Shown here one piece after another: positions 26,504-35,521 of a stretch of DNA of 64,000 nt. The DNA is from Alphaproteobacteria bacterium UBA6178 (GTDB taxonomy: Bacteria; Pseudomonadota; Alphaproteobacteria; Rickettsiales; UBA3002): positions 1 through 64,000 of the forward strand of contig DITS01000021.1 of assembly GCA_002422205.1 (NCBI GenBank), written 5' to 3'. The notes below the pieces were generated by a model. It was not told where the DNA came from, searched no databases, and saw nothing but the letters and a program-made list of their open reading frames with translations. A program made the translations under genes and the position numbers. The stretch's first letter is position 1. The number at the start of each line of letters is the position of its first letter.

Positions 26504-27840
26504 TGAAAACAGGCAAATTTTATTCTCACATGGCAGGGGCGGTTTGCTCTGTTGTGACCTGCATTATGCTGCTCACCGCGCTGGCCGCGCCCGCCCAGGC
26601 GACGCCTGCTTTCAGCGGCACCGCTCTTGCCCCCGTCTTGCAGGCACCGGCTACGCCAACAGCCCCTGCGCCTGTTCCTGCACCCTCATCCACAACGACG
26701 GGAGGCAAGCCCGCACTGGATACCTGTACACATGATTTTCCCAAAGATGAGAAAGACAAGGAAGGTATCATCACTCAAATCATTGATTATATCAAAGATG
26801 TGATCGATGAATCCACCGAAGAGCTGTATAACGGCATCATTCACAATGATAAATTTGTCACCATCATCAATGCCGCTTTTGTCCTGTTCGTCACGCTTTT
26901 TGGTGTTATGTTTATGTTTGGTATTGTCCCGCTCACATTGGGTCAGGGCCTCACCCGTATGTTTAAAATGGGCATCATTCTAGCGCTGATCAATGCAGGA
27001 TTTCCCTTCTTTAATGAATATGCAATTACCTTTTTCAATGACGGTACCGACGAGCTGATCGATGGGGTTATCGGCATTGCAACCGGGGATAGCGGCGGTG
27101 TGTCCGTAGACGAAGATGGCAACCCCCAACCTTTCCGCAAACTCGAGAGTCTGGTGATGAGCGTGCTTTCACCCGAAATGATGGTGGCTGTCGTCACCTC
27201 CGTCACCACGGGTCCCACCGGTCCGGCCATGGGCGGTTTGCTCGGGCTGGCAGTGATTGCCTTTATCAGAACCATTATTGAAGCACTGAAGATTTATTGT
27301 TTTTCGCTTATAATAAAGGCATTGCTGTTTGGCATGGCGCCTATTTTTATCAGCTTCTTGTTGTTCGAGCGCACCAAGCATATTTTCACCGGCTGGTTAA
27401 ACCAACTGGTCAATTTCAGTTTGCAGCCCCTGCTGATGTTTACCTTCCTCTCCTTCTATATCGTGCTATTGCAAACCTCGGCGGAGAATATACTCAATGT
27501 CAATATTTGCTGGACCGATACGCGACATATGGAAGGCACGCCCAATGTTAGCATGATGTGGCGATTTGTGAATGAAGACGGCTCGCTGTCAAAATCCGAT
27601 CATGGTTGGGAGGGCCTCATTTCGTGTTTGCAAGGCGGTAAAAAATGTCCCGACTTCCCGATTAGTATTATCGATGTGCTAACCTTTTTTATTATCGCAC
27701 ATTTGGCATCCCAATTCTCTAAGGTCGTCGTTATGATCGCAACTGAGATATCCAGCTCCACCTTGTTCCTCGACAGGTTACGAGGCGGGCTCGATAACTA
27801 TCTCACCAAGTCGGCAGGTAAATCAGGCAATAGAACTTAG
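26500..27840 (+). CDS. virB6: VirB6-family T4SS membrane protein (third)
   Basis: The 446 residues include a signal peptide (cleaved near APAQA), a Pro/Ala/Thr-rich linker (about 30-75, APAPVPAPSS), then the VirB6 core (FVLFVTLFGVMFMFG, IKALLFGMAPIFISFLL). The ATG overlaps the preceding TGA (ATGA, 26500-26503); a GTG at 26488 would lie farther from a ribosome site. It completes the VirB6 triplet. Confidence 0.88.
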   Translation: MMKTGKFYSHMAGAVCSVVTCIMLLTALAAPAQATPAFSGTALAPVLQAPATPTAPAPVPAPSSTTTGGKPALDTCTHDFPKDEKDKEGIITQIIDYIKDVIDESTEELYNGIIHNDKFVTIINAAFVLFVTLFGVMFMFGIVPLTLGQGLTRMFKMGIILALINAGFPFFNEYAITFFNDGTDELIDGVIGIATGDSGGVSVDEDGNPQPFRKLESLVMSVLSPEMMVAVVTSVTTGPTGPAMGGLLGLAVIAFIRTIIEALKIYCFSLIIKALLFGMAPIFISFLLFERTKHIFTGWLNQLVNFSLQPLLMFTFLSFYIVLLQTSAENILNVNICWTDTRHMEGTPNVSMMWRFVNEDGSLSKSDHGWEGLISCLQGGKKCPDFPISIIDVLTFFIIAHLASQFSKVVVMIATEISSSTLFLDRLRGGLDNYLTKSAGKSGNRT

Positions 27841-27878
27841 CGCTTGATGCAGGTGTGCTTATGCGCTAAAAAATAAGA

Positions 27879-28052
27879 ATGCGTATTGTTATTTACACCT
27901 GTGTCTTGCTCATGCTTGCTTCCTGCGGCGGGCGTAAGCTTGAAGTGATGAAAAGCCCCTGTGCCGGTGCCGAAGATAGCCCTTGCGGGCCCAAGCGCCC
28001 CGCGAATGAATGGATGCATCAACAATCCGGTGGCTCCAGCGAGACGGTCTAA
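27879..28052 (+). CDS. Small lipoprotein, candidate VirB7
   Basis: This 57-residue ORF, MRIVIYTCVLLMLASCGGRK..., has a lipoprotein signal peptide with lipobox LASC and a mature part of about 42 residues with two further cysteines (SPCAGAEDSPCGPKRP). Size, lipidation and place directly after the virB6 genes fit VirB7, which anchors the T4SS core to the outer membrane. Sequence similarity to VirB7 is too short to judge. The start has AATAAGA upstream, a weak site. Confidence 0.6.
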   Translation: MRIVIYTCVLLMLASCGGRKLEVMKSPCAGAEDSPCGPKRPANEWMHQQSGGSSETV

Positions 28053-28063
28053 TTTGTGGTGTT

Positions 28064-28135
28064 TACTCCCGCTACGTGCACCTGCCCTCCGCAATGAACC
28101 TAATGCTGCGCGACTAAAGGCTCGGACTCTTGACC
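28064..28135. repeat. Dispersed repeat, copy 2
   Basis: Partner of 3868-3946: it shares ACTCCCGCTACG, CAATGAACCTAA, the GCG-rich spacer, ACTAAAG and CTCGGACT blocks in order. It lies in the 243-base gap between the VirB7 candidate and the next gene, which also contains a GTCATTCCC fragment (28152-) and no ORF I would call. Confidence 0.6.
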
Positions 28136-28295
28136 AAGTTGTCCACTCCCTGTCATTCCCCTCTCCGTTATTCCCGCGAAAGTGGAAATCTTATCTACAG
28201 CCTATACAATGGCTGTAACTCGCATAAATACTTGCCTGAACCCATTCTTTACCCTATGGCTTAAACGAGCGTATGGCAGCAGATGAGGTTTTTTC

Positions 28296-29603
28296 ATGGC
28301 ATGGGAATTTGCAGGTACTAAAGTTTCCACAGCTGAAATAGCTGAACATAAAGCGCAGGAAGCGCAATTGCTGAGCACTGGCGGCACATCCCCCTCCCCC
28401 CCTTGGATTATCACGCGTGGCAACGAGCAATACCGCGTAGAGCTTGGCTATTGCATCCCCTATTTTCCGGTGATGAAAGCAGGCGAAGAAGAAAGTGTGG
28501 TGCGTGAAAAACTGGCGATTGATTTAACCAAGCGCTTTTTCCGCAATGCGGAGCTGGGCATCAATGTGCGTTTTAGCAAACAAGATATCGCCGATTTATA
28601 CGAGCACTATAAGGCCTTGCCCGCCGATGATATTAAACGCGCTACCGGCGCGCTGCTGGTTGGCGCGGTCATGAACCGCATCGAGCGGCTCTCCCATGCG
28701 GTGCTACAAAATAAGGCGCTGCTAAATCACAAAGTGTCAAACAAGCAAATCACCTTAGCCATCAGTGAAGCGCTGGATAAGCAGGGTAAACCGTCCGACG
28801 ATTCCATTCACGATGTGGTGGATATCACCGTCGATTATTGCCGCGCGCTATTTACCGCCTTCACCATCGATCAAACGCTTGAACATGATAAAAAAAGCTC
28901 CACTGATGACCGTTTTGCAGAGTATGCCAAAGAGATTTCGAGCTATTATACCATGCTCATCAGCGATCAGGATATGGTACGTTGTGTGAGGCGGCGCAAC
29001 CGCGCCACCGACCGCGAAGGCGTGCTCTACGACATGATTCGCGATGCAGGCAAACCGTGGAAAATTCCACTTGAATCGATTCATACCAACCGCGTACAAA
29101 AAATCGCCACAGCGATGCGTGATATCGACAAAGTCGCCGATTTACTAATCCCTTTCGTGCAGCAACCACCTTTTGATCATTGCGAAAGTCTGGCCGAGGA
29201 TATCCGCCATTATGCCGATCTGGCGAAACGGCGCGCGGGCATCAAAACCGATGATGCCGCATCCTATGTGCCGGTTGAGGTGGATTTTAAAGTGTGTGAA
29301 TCGCGCCTCCACAGCTTAATCGGGCATGAAATCAAACTGGCGCTTGATAGCACCTCTCAATTTGCCGAAGGGTTCGAGCTGATCCGGCGCGGTATCCGCC
29401 TGATCGATGATATGGCCGAAATTCGCCAATCGCGTAATGAATGGCAAATTGATAAGCCCGCCATTCAATCCCCTGATATGAGCGAAGAAGATGAGAAAGA
29501 CGTGCATGCAAAGATGAAACCTGCCGTTGACCGGCTAGAAGATGATCTGCATGCCTATAGCGGACGGCGTATCATTCGCACAAGCAGTGTAGCTAGCCGC
29601 TAA
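28296..29603 (+). CDS. Unknown 435-residue soluble protein
   Basis: I do not recognise it. It is largely helical, with no signal peptide or membrane segment. Segments such as RNEQYRVELG-type starts are absent; notable are YCRALFTAFTIDQTLEHDKK and YYTMLISDQDMVRCVRRRNR. The ATG at 28296 is the first after a GATGAGG. Its position 240 bases after the T4SS operon makes an effector or accessory role conceivable, but nothing in the sequence shows it. Confidence 0.7.
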   Translation: MAWEFAGTKVSTAEIAEHKAQEAQLLSTGGTSPSPPWIITRGNEQYRVELGYCIPYFPVMKAGEEESVVREKLAIDLTKRFFRNAELGINVRFSKQDIADLYEHYKALPADDIKRATGALLVGAVMNRIERLSHAVLQNKALLNHKVSNKQITLAISEALDKQGKPSDDSIHDVVDITVDYCRALFTAFTIDQTLEHDKKSSTDDRFAEYAKEISSYYTMLISDQDMVRCVRRRNRATDREGVLYDMIRDAGKPWKIPLESIHTNRVQKIATAMRDIDKVADLLIPFVQQPPFDHCESLAEDIRHYADLAKRRAGIKTDDAASYVPVEVDFKVCESRLHSLIGHEIKLALDSTSQFAEGFELIRRGIRLIDDMAEIRQSRNEWQIDKPAIQSPDMSEEDEKDVHAKMKPAVDRLEDDLHAYSGRRIIRTSSVASR

Positions 29604-29733
29604 ATAGTGGCACTATAGTTAGCCTCTTGTCTTTCTGTAGTTCAGTTCTTGGTTTTTCACAAATTCGCATTGTGCGAAGCGGCATTTATCGCTAATCATA
29701 AGCACCCGATAACCACCACTGAATGAGATAACT

Positions 29734-30675
29734 ATGTCCCTACGCACCCTCTGCCTGAATGGCACCGCCCTGTTTTCTGTTACCATGCTCACTGCATGCG
29801 CAACCATTGTGGCAGGCACCAATCAAACCGTAGGGGTGCGTACGGTTCCCTCACAAGCCGCCAGCTGCGCACTGCGTAACGACATTGGCGAATGGCGTAC
29901 CGGCCCTGCCCCCACCTCGGTGGTGGTCAAGCGCTCCAGCAGCCGTTTGCATGTCACCTGCGGGGGGCCGGAAGGCAGCTCCACCACCGTGGCACGCGCT
30001 GGCGCCGAGCCGTGGACTCTTGCCAATATCGTGATTGGCGGCATCATCGGCTGGGGTGTCGATGGTTTCTCGGGCGCTATGTTTAAGTATGATGACGAAA
30101 TTATTGTCGCGATGGATCAATCTATGGGCGGCGGCGCTCCCGCTGGCTATGCACCCGCGCCTGCCGCTGGCGCTGCGGGCCAAACCTCTTTCGAGCCGAA
30201 TGTGATGCCGCAAACGCACCCATCCTATTATAACGCGCCCACCACATGGAACAGCGCGCCTTCGCATTCCGCCATGTCAAATCAGGCCGAGCCAACACCG
30301 CATACGCCTGCGCAGATAACACCCAGAGCGCCCGCGCAGCAGCCTGCTCAATCCTATACTTCACAGCCCGGCTTGTTGCCCCTGCCACCTGCTTATCCAC
30401 CCTCTTCTCAACCCGTGCCAGCTGCACCTGCAACTGAGTATGCACCGGCCCCTATCATGGCTCCGGCACCCGCTCCCGCTCCGTTAGCAGCCCCTGCATT
30501 TGATATGGCACCGGCTCCCGCTGTGGCTCCTTCATTGACCCCCACGCCGCTAGCCAATCCAGCGCTGATACAACAACAGCCCACGCAATCCGCCCCCACG
30601 CTGGTTGCACCTAAACCAGCTGGCACGCCTTTCCATTCGCAGCAAAGCCCCTATCTGAAACCATCGCGTTATTAG
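29734..30675 (+). CDS. Lipoprotein with Pro/Ala-rich tail
   Basis: The 313 residues have a lipobox MLTACATIVAG (Cys about 22), followed by a compact domain of about 105 residues (TNQTVGVRTVPSQAASCALR, SSSRLHVTCGG, IVIGGIIGWGVDGFSGAMF). The pattern is common in lipoproteins with PEGA-like beta domains and a terminal glycine-zipper helix. Residues 135-313 are low-complexity Pro/Ala repeats (APAPAPLAAPAF), perhaps spanning peptidoglycan. Function is unknown. Confidence 0.75.
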   Translation: MSLRTLCLNGTALFSVTMLTACATIVAGTNQTVGVRTVPSQAASCALRNDIGEWRTGPAPTSVVVKRSSSRLHVTCGGPEGSSTTVARAGAEPWTLANIVIGGIIGWGVDGFSGAMFKYDDEIIVAMDQSMGGGAPAGYAPAPAAGAAGQTSFEPNVMPQTHPSYYNAPTTWNSAPSHSAMSNQAEPTPHTPAQITPRAPAQQPAQSYTSQPGLLPLPPAYPPSSQPVPAAPATEYAPAPIMAPAPAPAPLAAPAFDMAPAPAVAPSLTPTPLANPALIQQQPTQSAPTLVAPKPAGTPFHSQQSPYLKPSRY

Positions 30676-30743
30676 GCACATCAAACCGTGCACTACCCGC
30701 AAGGGTACTGACGATGTGGATCTTTTAGAAAAGCCTGGTAAAT

Positions 30744-31100
30744 CTATGTCCGATGCAAGGCTTTGCAAATCGCTGCAGAGTTCAGACCGGCATTAAGATT
30801 ATTGTTGAATTCAGTTAACAGTGAAAAATTGACATCAGCAATCGCGCCATTACTGAGTTGTTGGTAGTTCCCTGGTGGGAGCATTTGCTGAAACACATCT
30901 ATTGCCATTTTAGCAACATCCGCATTTGGCCCCGCCGCATTCACTTCTGCCGTCAAGCGGTTAGTATAATCGGTCATTAGCGAAAAAGTGTTATCCCGCA
31001 CCGCACCGGTCGATGTTTTGGTGTAATCCTCACCGCCCATCGCTTTGTAAAATGCATCGGCAGCTACTTGTATCGCATCGGGGCATTCTTTCTCAGTCAT
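30744..31100 (-). CDS. Small protein with two internal repeats
   Basis: The 118-residue protein is made of two tandem units of about 48 residues: DAFYKAMG...TGAVRDNTFSLMTDYTNRL and DVFQQMLP...NGAIADVNFSLLTEFNNNL. The family is not recognised. ATG 31100 has GGGA six bases upstream; an in-frame ATG at 31112 is less likely. No signal peptide. Confidence 0.6.
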   Translation of the reverse strand: MTEKECPDAIQVAADAFYKAMGGEDYTKTSTGAVRDNTFSLMTDYTNRLTAEVNAAGPNADVAKMAIDVFQQMLPPGNYQQLSNGAIADVNFSLLTEFNNNLNAGLNSAAICKALHRT

Positions 31101-31259
31101 GATCAATCCCATATTTTATCATCAATATGAGCAGTATAACATCATTTGTATGAATAAAATATGAAGATGATATGAAGTTCAGAGGCATTTTTTGGAATTT
31201 ATACGACTACCAGAAACACTGTCTTCAGCATATTCATACAGTTGAGTGGCAATTCCACG

Positions 31260-31330
31260 AGCGGGTGATGGGAATCGAACCCACGTCTAAAGCTTGGGAA
31301 GCTTTCATTCTACCATTGAACTACACCCGC
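31260..31330 (-). tRNA. tRNA-Gly (CCC)
   Basis: A full cloverleaf: acceptor GCGGGTG/CACCCGC, D-arm GTTC-AATGGTA-GAAT, anticodon arm AAAGC-TTCCCAA-GCTTT with anticodon CCC, T-arm GTGGG-TTCGATT-CCCAT and discriminator T. CCA is not encoded. Confidence 0.95.
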
Positions 31331-31375
31331 ATAAGAGGGGAGATACACCGCCTGCGCATCGAAACGCAAGTAGTT

Positions 31376-31645
31376 TTACATGCGGTTGAATCGCTTGTAA
31401 GCATCCGCATCATTGCGCTTTCCAATAACAATGATACGCACTTCTAGTGGATCGTAATCATAAATAATCCGGTACTCCCCGACATCTTTGCGACGATAGG
31501 GGTAGTTATTTTTCATTTCGACAGAATCATGCGGTTCGGGTATGGTTCTTAACGAATCCATCGCCATAGCCAGTTGCATTTGATGCTTGGGCGGTCGCTT
31601 TTTAAAAAAATTTTCCGCCGTCTTATCAATTTTGATTCTTCGCAT
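31376..31645 (-). CDS. RelE/ParE-family toxin
   Basis: The 89-residue basic protein has the RelE fold pattern: RRIKIDKTAENFFKKRPPKH, YPYRRKDVGEYRIIYDYD and VRIIVIGKRNDADAYKRF. Such toxins cleave mRNA at the ribosome. It overlaps its antitoxin by 20 bases (31626-31645). Confidence 0.9.
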   Translation of the reverse strand: MRRIKIDKTAENFFKKRPPKHQMQLAMAMDSLRTIPEPHDSVEMKNNYPYRRKDVGEYRIIYDYDPLEVRIIVIGKRNDADAYKRFNRM

Positions 31646-31889
31646 TCAGCGCATCTTTCAATAATGCTTCACTCGCTTCATGCCCCAGAAAATCATTTCG
31701 CTTCACTGCCGCATTCGCCAACTCGCCCCAGTAGAAATCCTCCATCGCCTGAAGGCGGTCATATTCCTGCTGCGACAAAAGCACCGCAACGGGGCGCTTG
31801 TTTTTGGTTATCTGCACCGGCTCACGTTGTGCCGTATCAAGCAAATGTGCAAAATTATTCTTGGCATCACTAGCAGTAAATTCGCACAT
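31626..31889 (-). CDS. Phd/YefM-family antitoxin
   Basis: The 87-residue antitoxin has FTASDAKNNFAHLLDTAQRE and the PVQITKNKRPVAVLLSQQEYDRL region that forms the Phd DNA-binding domain; the C-terminal part should neutralise the downstream RelE-like toxin. The pair forms a type II module, normally self-repressed. Start ATG at 31889. Confidence 0.9.
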   Translation of the reverse strand: MCEFTASDAKNNFAHLLDTAQREPVQITKNKRPVAVLLSQQEYDRLQAMEDFYWGELANAAVKRNDFLGHEASEALLKDALNAKNQN

Positions 31890-31950
31890 ACAGACCCTTT
31901 AGTCAATTTAGTTATTTTATATAAAGTAGCTTTTTTATGCGTCAGGGTCA

Positions 31951-32018
31951 AGACCTAATGAGACCTATTGGGACTTCTTGGGACTTCTTGAGAGCTATAG
32001 GGACTTATTGAAACTTAG
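31951..32018. repeat. 10-bp tandem repeat
   Basis: Seven near-copies in exact 10-base register: AGACCTAATG, AGACCTATTG, GGACTTCTTG (twice), AGAGCTATAG, GGACTTATTG, AAACTTAG. The last unit covers the stop codon of the aldehyde dehydrogenase gene (32015-32017). Confidence 0.9.
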
Positions 32019-33439
32019 CCCACCACCAGCTTGGCTTGGGTATAATCATGCATGGTATAGGGTATGCCGCCTACCCCCAGCCCGCTGGCTTTGCGGCCAC
32101 CAAAAGGCATCCAGTCGACGCGGAATGCAGTATGGTCATTGACCATCACCGTAGCGGCGTCCAGCCCGTCCACCGCATGCTGAATCGCATCATATTCGCG
32201 GCCCCATACCGCCGCCTGAAAGGCGTATTGTGATGCGTTGGCGCGGCGGATGGCATCATCTATATCATCATAGCCATACACACAAATCACCGGCCCGAAG
32301 ATTTCTTCGGTGGTCACGGTGGCGTCATCGGGTGCATCAAGCAGTATGGTCGGCTGGTACTGGGTTTCAGACAAAGGCTGGCCGCCACACATCAGCTTGG
32401 CACCACGCCCCAGCGCGTCTTGTACCCAATTATGCACGCGCAACACCTGTTCGGGGTGAATCAGCGGCCCCACCTGCGTAGCGTCATGCACGGGATTGCC
32501 CACTTCCAGCTGTTCGGCGGCTTCGCTGAGCTTGCGTGCAAACGGCCCCACCTCCGCCCAGGGCGCATAGACGCGCTGCACCGATACACAGACTTGCCCC
32601 GCATGTGTCATGCCGCCTTTGACAATGGCGGGAATGGCCGCATCATGATTGGCATAGGTCAGCAGCAACACCGGTGCATTGCCACCATGCTCCAGCGCGC
32701 AGCGCGTACCAGCGGCCAATTGGCTGCGCAAATGCCAGCCCACTTTAGCCGAGCCAATAAAGCTCATAAAGGCCACACGAGGGTCGGTCGCCAGCTTCTC
32801 AGCCAGCTCGTTGCTGCATAGCACCAACTGGCACCAGCCCTCGGGCATGCCTGCCTCATCAATCAGGCGAATCAGCTTTTGGCATGTCAGCGGCGTGGTC
32901 AGCGCTGGCTTGACAATCACTGGCGCCCCCACCGCAATCGCGGGGATGACCTGATGCACAATCAGATTGAGCGGGTGATTAAAAGCGCTTATGGCCACCA
33001 CAATACCAATCGGTGAACGGCTGGTCACCATCCGGCGGCCATTGGACATGGTATTTTGCCAGTTTTCCACTACTTCACCGCGCAATCCTTCGCCGATATG
33101 GCCCGCCGCATAGCGAATCCCCTGAACGGCACGTGCCACCTCGATACGGGCATCCGTGATGGGTTTTCCCCCCTCAAGGGCAATCAGATAGGCAAAATCC
33201 TCGGCCTCGTCTTCTATGTTTTTTGCCAGTTTTTGCAGCAGCTCGGCCCGCCGGTGGTTGGGTAGCCATGCGGTTTTATCCGCGAATACCGCTTTGGCGC
33301 GCTCCAGGGTTGCATCCAGCTCATTCCAGCCCATTAATGGCACCTCGCCGATGCGCGAGCGATCATAGGGCGAGACGACCTCCAAAGTGGAGGGGGACGA
33401 CTCGTAAAGGCCAGTGTTGGCTGTCTGGGGGCTGGACAT
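32015..33439 (-). CDS. NAD(P)-dependent aldehyde dehydrogenase
   Basis: A 474-residue ALDH-superfamily enzyme. The nucleotide-binding SPIGIVVAISAFNHPLNLIV and PAIAVGAPVIVKPA are present, catalytic Glu in CALEHGGNAPVLL, catalytic Cys in HAGQVCVSVQRVYA, and EEIFGPVICVYGYDD. It lies closest in pattern to the lactaldehyde/phosphonoacetaldehyde/succinate-semialdehyde group. Substrate unknown; no pathway partner adjacent. Confidence 0.92.
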   Translation of the reverse strand: MSSPQTANTGLYESSPSTLEVVSPYDRSRIGEVPLMGWNELDATLERAKAVFADKTAWLPNHRRAELLQKLAKNIEDEAEDFAYLIALEGGKPITDARIEVARAVQGIRYAAGHIGEGLRGEVVENWQNTMSNGRRMVTSRSPIGIVVAISAFNHPLNLIVHQVIPAIAVGAPVIVKPALTTPLTCQKLIRLIDEAGMPEGWCQLVLCSNELAEKLATDPRVAFMSFIGSAKVGWHLRSQLAAGTRCALEHGGNAPVLLLTYANHDAAIPAIVKGGMTHAGQVCVSVQRVYAPWAEVGPFARKLSEAAEQLEVGNPVHDATQVGPLIHPEQVLRVHNWVQDALGRGAKLMCGGQPLSETQYQPTILLDAPDDATVTTEEIFGPVICVYGYDDIDDAIRRANASQYAFQAAVWGREYDAIQHAVDGLDAATVMVNDHTAFRVDWMPFGGRKASGLGVGGIPYTMHDYTQAKLVVG

Positions 33440-33567
33440 CCTGAAACTCGGGTTATGATTTGGAAGGCCGAATCCTAGCCCGATTGCGCGAGTGGCGCAA
33501 GTGATTCGGGCTATCGTAATGGAATTGTCACAAATTTTACATTTACAGCATAGATAAAATTGTAGTA

Positions 33568-33583
33568 TTAACTATTTATTAAC
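33568..33583 (+). promoter_or_regulatory. Candidate CtrA box upstream of RTX1
   Basis: TTAA-CTATTTA-TTAAC, exact consensus match, ending 51 bases before the RTX1 ATG (33634). It sits in the 194-base gap between divergent ALDH and RTX1 genes. Confidence 0.6.
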
Positions 33584-33633
33584 CACCGCATGTGGTTTCA
33601 GATAAAACGAAAAACGCACAAGGAAAACATACC

Positions 33634-35208
33634 ATGGCAACCATCATTGGCACCAATAATACAGACGTTATCTACGCCCCCGCAACGAATGATTCGATTG
33701 AAGGACGTGGCGGTGACGATACGATTCTGGGTAACGAAGGCAATGATACCATTAAGGGTGGCCTGGGCAATGACTGGTTGTGGGGCTGGACGGGCGCCGA
33801 TGTCATATATGGCGATGATGGTGACGATATTATCGGTGGCGATACCGGCAATGACAAACTCTATGGCGGCATTGGCCACGATACGCTGTATGGCGCCGAA
33901 GGCAATGACACCATCTATGGTGAAGCCGGCAATGACCGCATTGAAGCTGCAGATGGCAATGACGTAGCCTATGGTGGCGATGGCAATGATTTTATTCACA
34001 CCTGGACCGGTGACGACAAAGTCTGGGGCGGTGAAGGTAATGATTATATTTATGGTGGCGCTGGCAATGACACGCTGTATGGCGAAAATGGCAATGACCG
34101 TATTTTCTCCGAAATTGGCAACGACATTGTCTATGCAGGTGCAGGCCATGATATCGTATTCGCCGATGAAGGCGATGATTTCGTGGATGGCGGCTCCGGA
34201 AACGATGTGATTTGGTTGTGGGACGGTAATGATACGGCTTATGGCGGCAGCGGCAATGATACGATCGGCGGCGATGCAGGTAACGATATTCTCTATGGTC
34301 AGGATGGCGATGATACGCTGTATGGCTGGACCGGCCACGACACCATCTGGGGTGGCGAAGGCAATGATCTGGTCAAAGGTGAGCGTGACAACGACACGAT
34401 TTACGGTGAAAACGGCAATGACACGCTGCATGGCAATGGTGGCAACGACACCATCTATGGCGGTGGCGACAATGACACCATCTATGGCGGTGCCAATACC
34501 GATTCCGCCTGTGGTGGCGATGGCAACGACCTGATCTATGGTGGCGTAGCCCGCCTGCCGATCCATTTGCCCGAAGGTGCGGATGCAGCTGATAAATTAT
34601 TCGGCGGCGCAGGCAGCGACACCATTTTTGGTGAAGAAGGTAATGACACGATTTACGGCGACCGCTGTATCGATGGGAATTACACCAATCCGCAAGGCGC
34701 GGATACGCTTAGCGGTGGGGCGGGTAATGACCTGATTTACGGCGATGGTAACAACGACACCTTGTTTGGCGATGCCGGTAACGACACGCTCTATGGCGGT
34801 GATGGCAATGACTGTATTTTTGGCCGTACCGGTAATGATATCCTTTATGGTGGCGCGGGCCGCGATTCATTCATTTTTGATAATTTCATCAATAAGCCTC
34901 TCGACGTTAAAAATGTCAGTGAGATCAATCTGGGCCATAACATCGTCAAAGATTTTAATCCCAATGAGGATTTTATCGCTTTCCATAATTTCTATTGGGG
35001 CTCCAATAGCTATTTCGATCTTCAAGCGCATTTCCTCAATAAGGCCGTCAATCAAAATGGCGGAGTCTATGTCTCGATCAATGATAAAAGTTCTATCTTT
35101 ATCGAAGGCATAACAAAAAATGAGCTCGTTTATTCCAAAAATCTTACCAACACCTATGATTTCAATCTGGTGTTTGATAATGAAAAAGGGTTTTTCGCCG
35201 ACACCTAA
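33634..35208 (+). CDS. RTX1, repeat-only RTX protein
   Basis: The 524-residue protein is almost wholly RTX nonapeptides (G-x-G-N-D-x-[LI]-x-G; GNDTIYG, GHDTLYG), about 30 before an insert (GVARLPIHLPEGAD) and another set after it; these form Ca2+-binding parallel beta-rolls. The last 110 residues resemble C-terminal secretion domains (FILDNF-like, VKDFNPNEDFIAF). No N-terminal signal, as expected for type I secretion. Trp recurs at residues 52, 124, 196 and 232, each the first residue of a nonapeptide. No catalytic domain seen. AAGGAAA precedes ATG 33634. Confidence 0.88.
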   Translation: MATIIGTNNTDVIYAPATNDSIEGRGGDDTILGNEGNDTIKGGLGNDWLWGWTGADVIYGDDGDDIIGGDTGNDKLYGGIGHDTLYGAEGNDTIYGEAGNDRIEAADGNDVAYGGDGNDFIHTWTGDDKVWGGEGNDYIYGGAGNDTLYGENGNDRIFSEIGNDIVYAGAGHDIVFADEGDDFVDGGSGNDVIWLWDGNDTAYGGSGNDTIGGDAGNDILYGQDGDDTLYGWTGHDTIWGGEGNDLVKGERDNDTIYGENGNDTLHGNGGNDTIYGGGDNDTIYGGANTDSACGGDGNDLIYGGVARLPIHLPEGADAADKLFGGAGSDTIFGEEGNDTIYGDRCIDGNYTNPQGADTLSGGAGNDLIYGDGNNDTLFGDAGNDTLYGGDGNDCIFGRTGNDILYGGAGRDSFIFDNFINKPLDVKNVSEINLGHNIVKDFNPNEDFIAFHNFYWGSNSYFDLQAHFLNKAVNQNGGVYVSINDKSSIFIEGITKNELVYSKNLTNTYDFNLVFDNEKGFFADT

Positions 35209-35521
35209 ACCCAGCACCGATTTCATTGTGCATGAAAAAGAGCTCCGGATTGATTCCGGAGTTTTTTTCGTACCTAGCCCCCAGACGCACCCTTAGGTGC
35301 CACATCATATTTGCTCCTTTAGCAGATGATATCGCACTATAATATTCAACAAAAGTCTGTGCCTGTGGCTGTTTTTGGCTTCCATCATTAGCAAACATAT
35401 TTTTTCAAATGAATATCAATTCCTTATAGCCAAAATTTCTTGTGTTAACTAAAAACTGCTTGCGCGAGGGTTCGGATTGGATATGGTGATGGAAATAATA
35501 ACAAACAATACAAGGCAAGTT
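35209..35521. other. Intergenic region after RTX1
   Basis: 313 bases with the RTX1 terminator at 35243-35269. The remainder is AT-rich, holds one GTTAAC (35443-) and the presumed promoter of the OmpA-like gene. No ORF is supported. Confidence 0.5.
35243..35269 (+). terminator. Rho-independent terminator of RTX1
   Basis: Stem CTCCGGA-TTGAT-TCCGGAG followed by TTTTTTT, 34 bases after the RTX1 stop. Confidence 0.9.

Noticed and set aside
33598..34566. Long minus-strand reading frame opposite RTX1 (and similar frames opposite RTX2 and serralysin 1)
   Set aside because: It mirrors the nonapeptide-coding repeats; the translation is a low-complexity Ile/Ala repeat without start signals.
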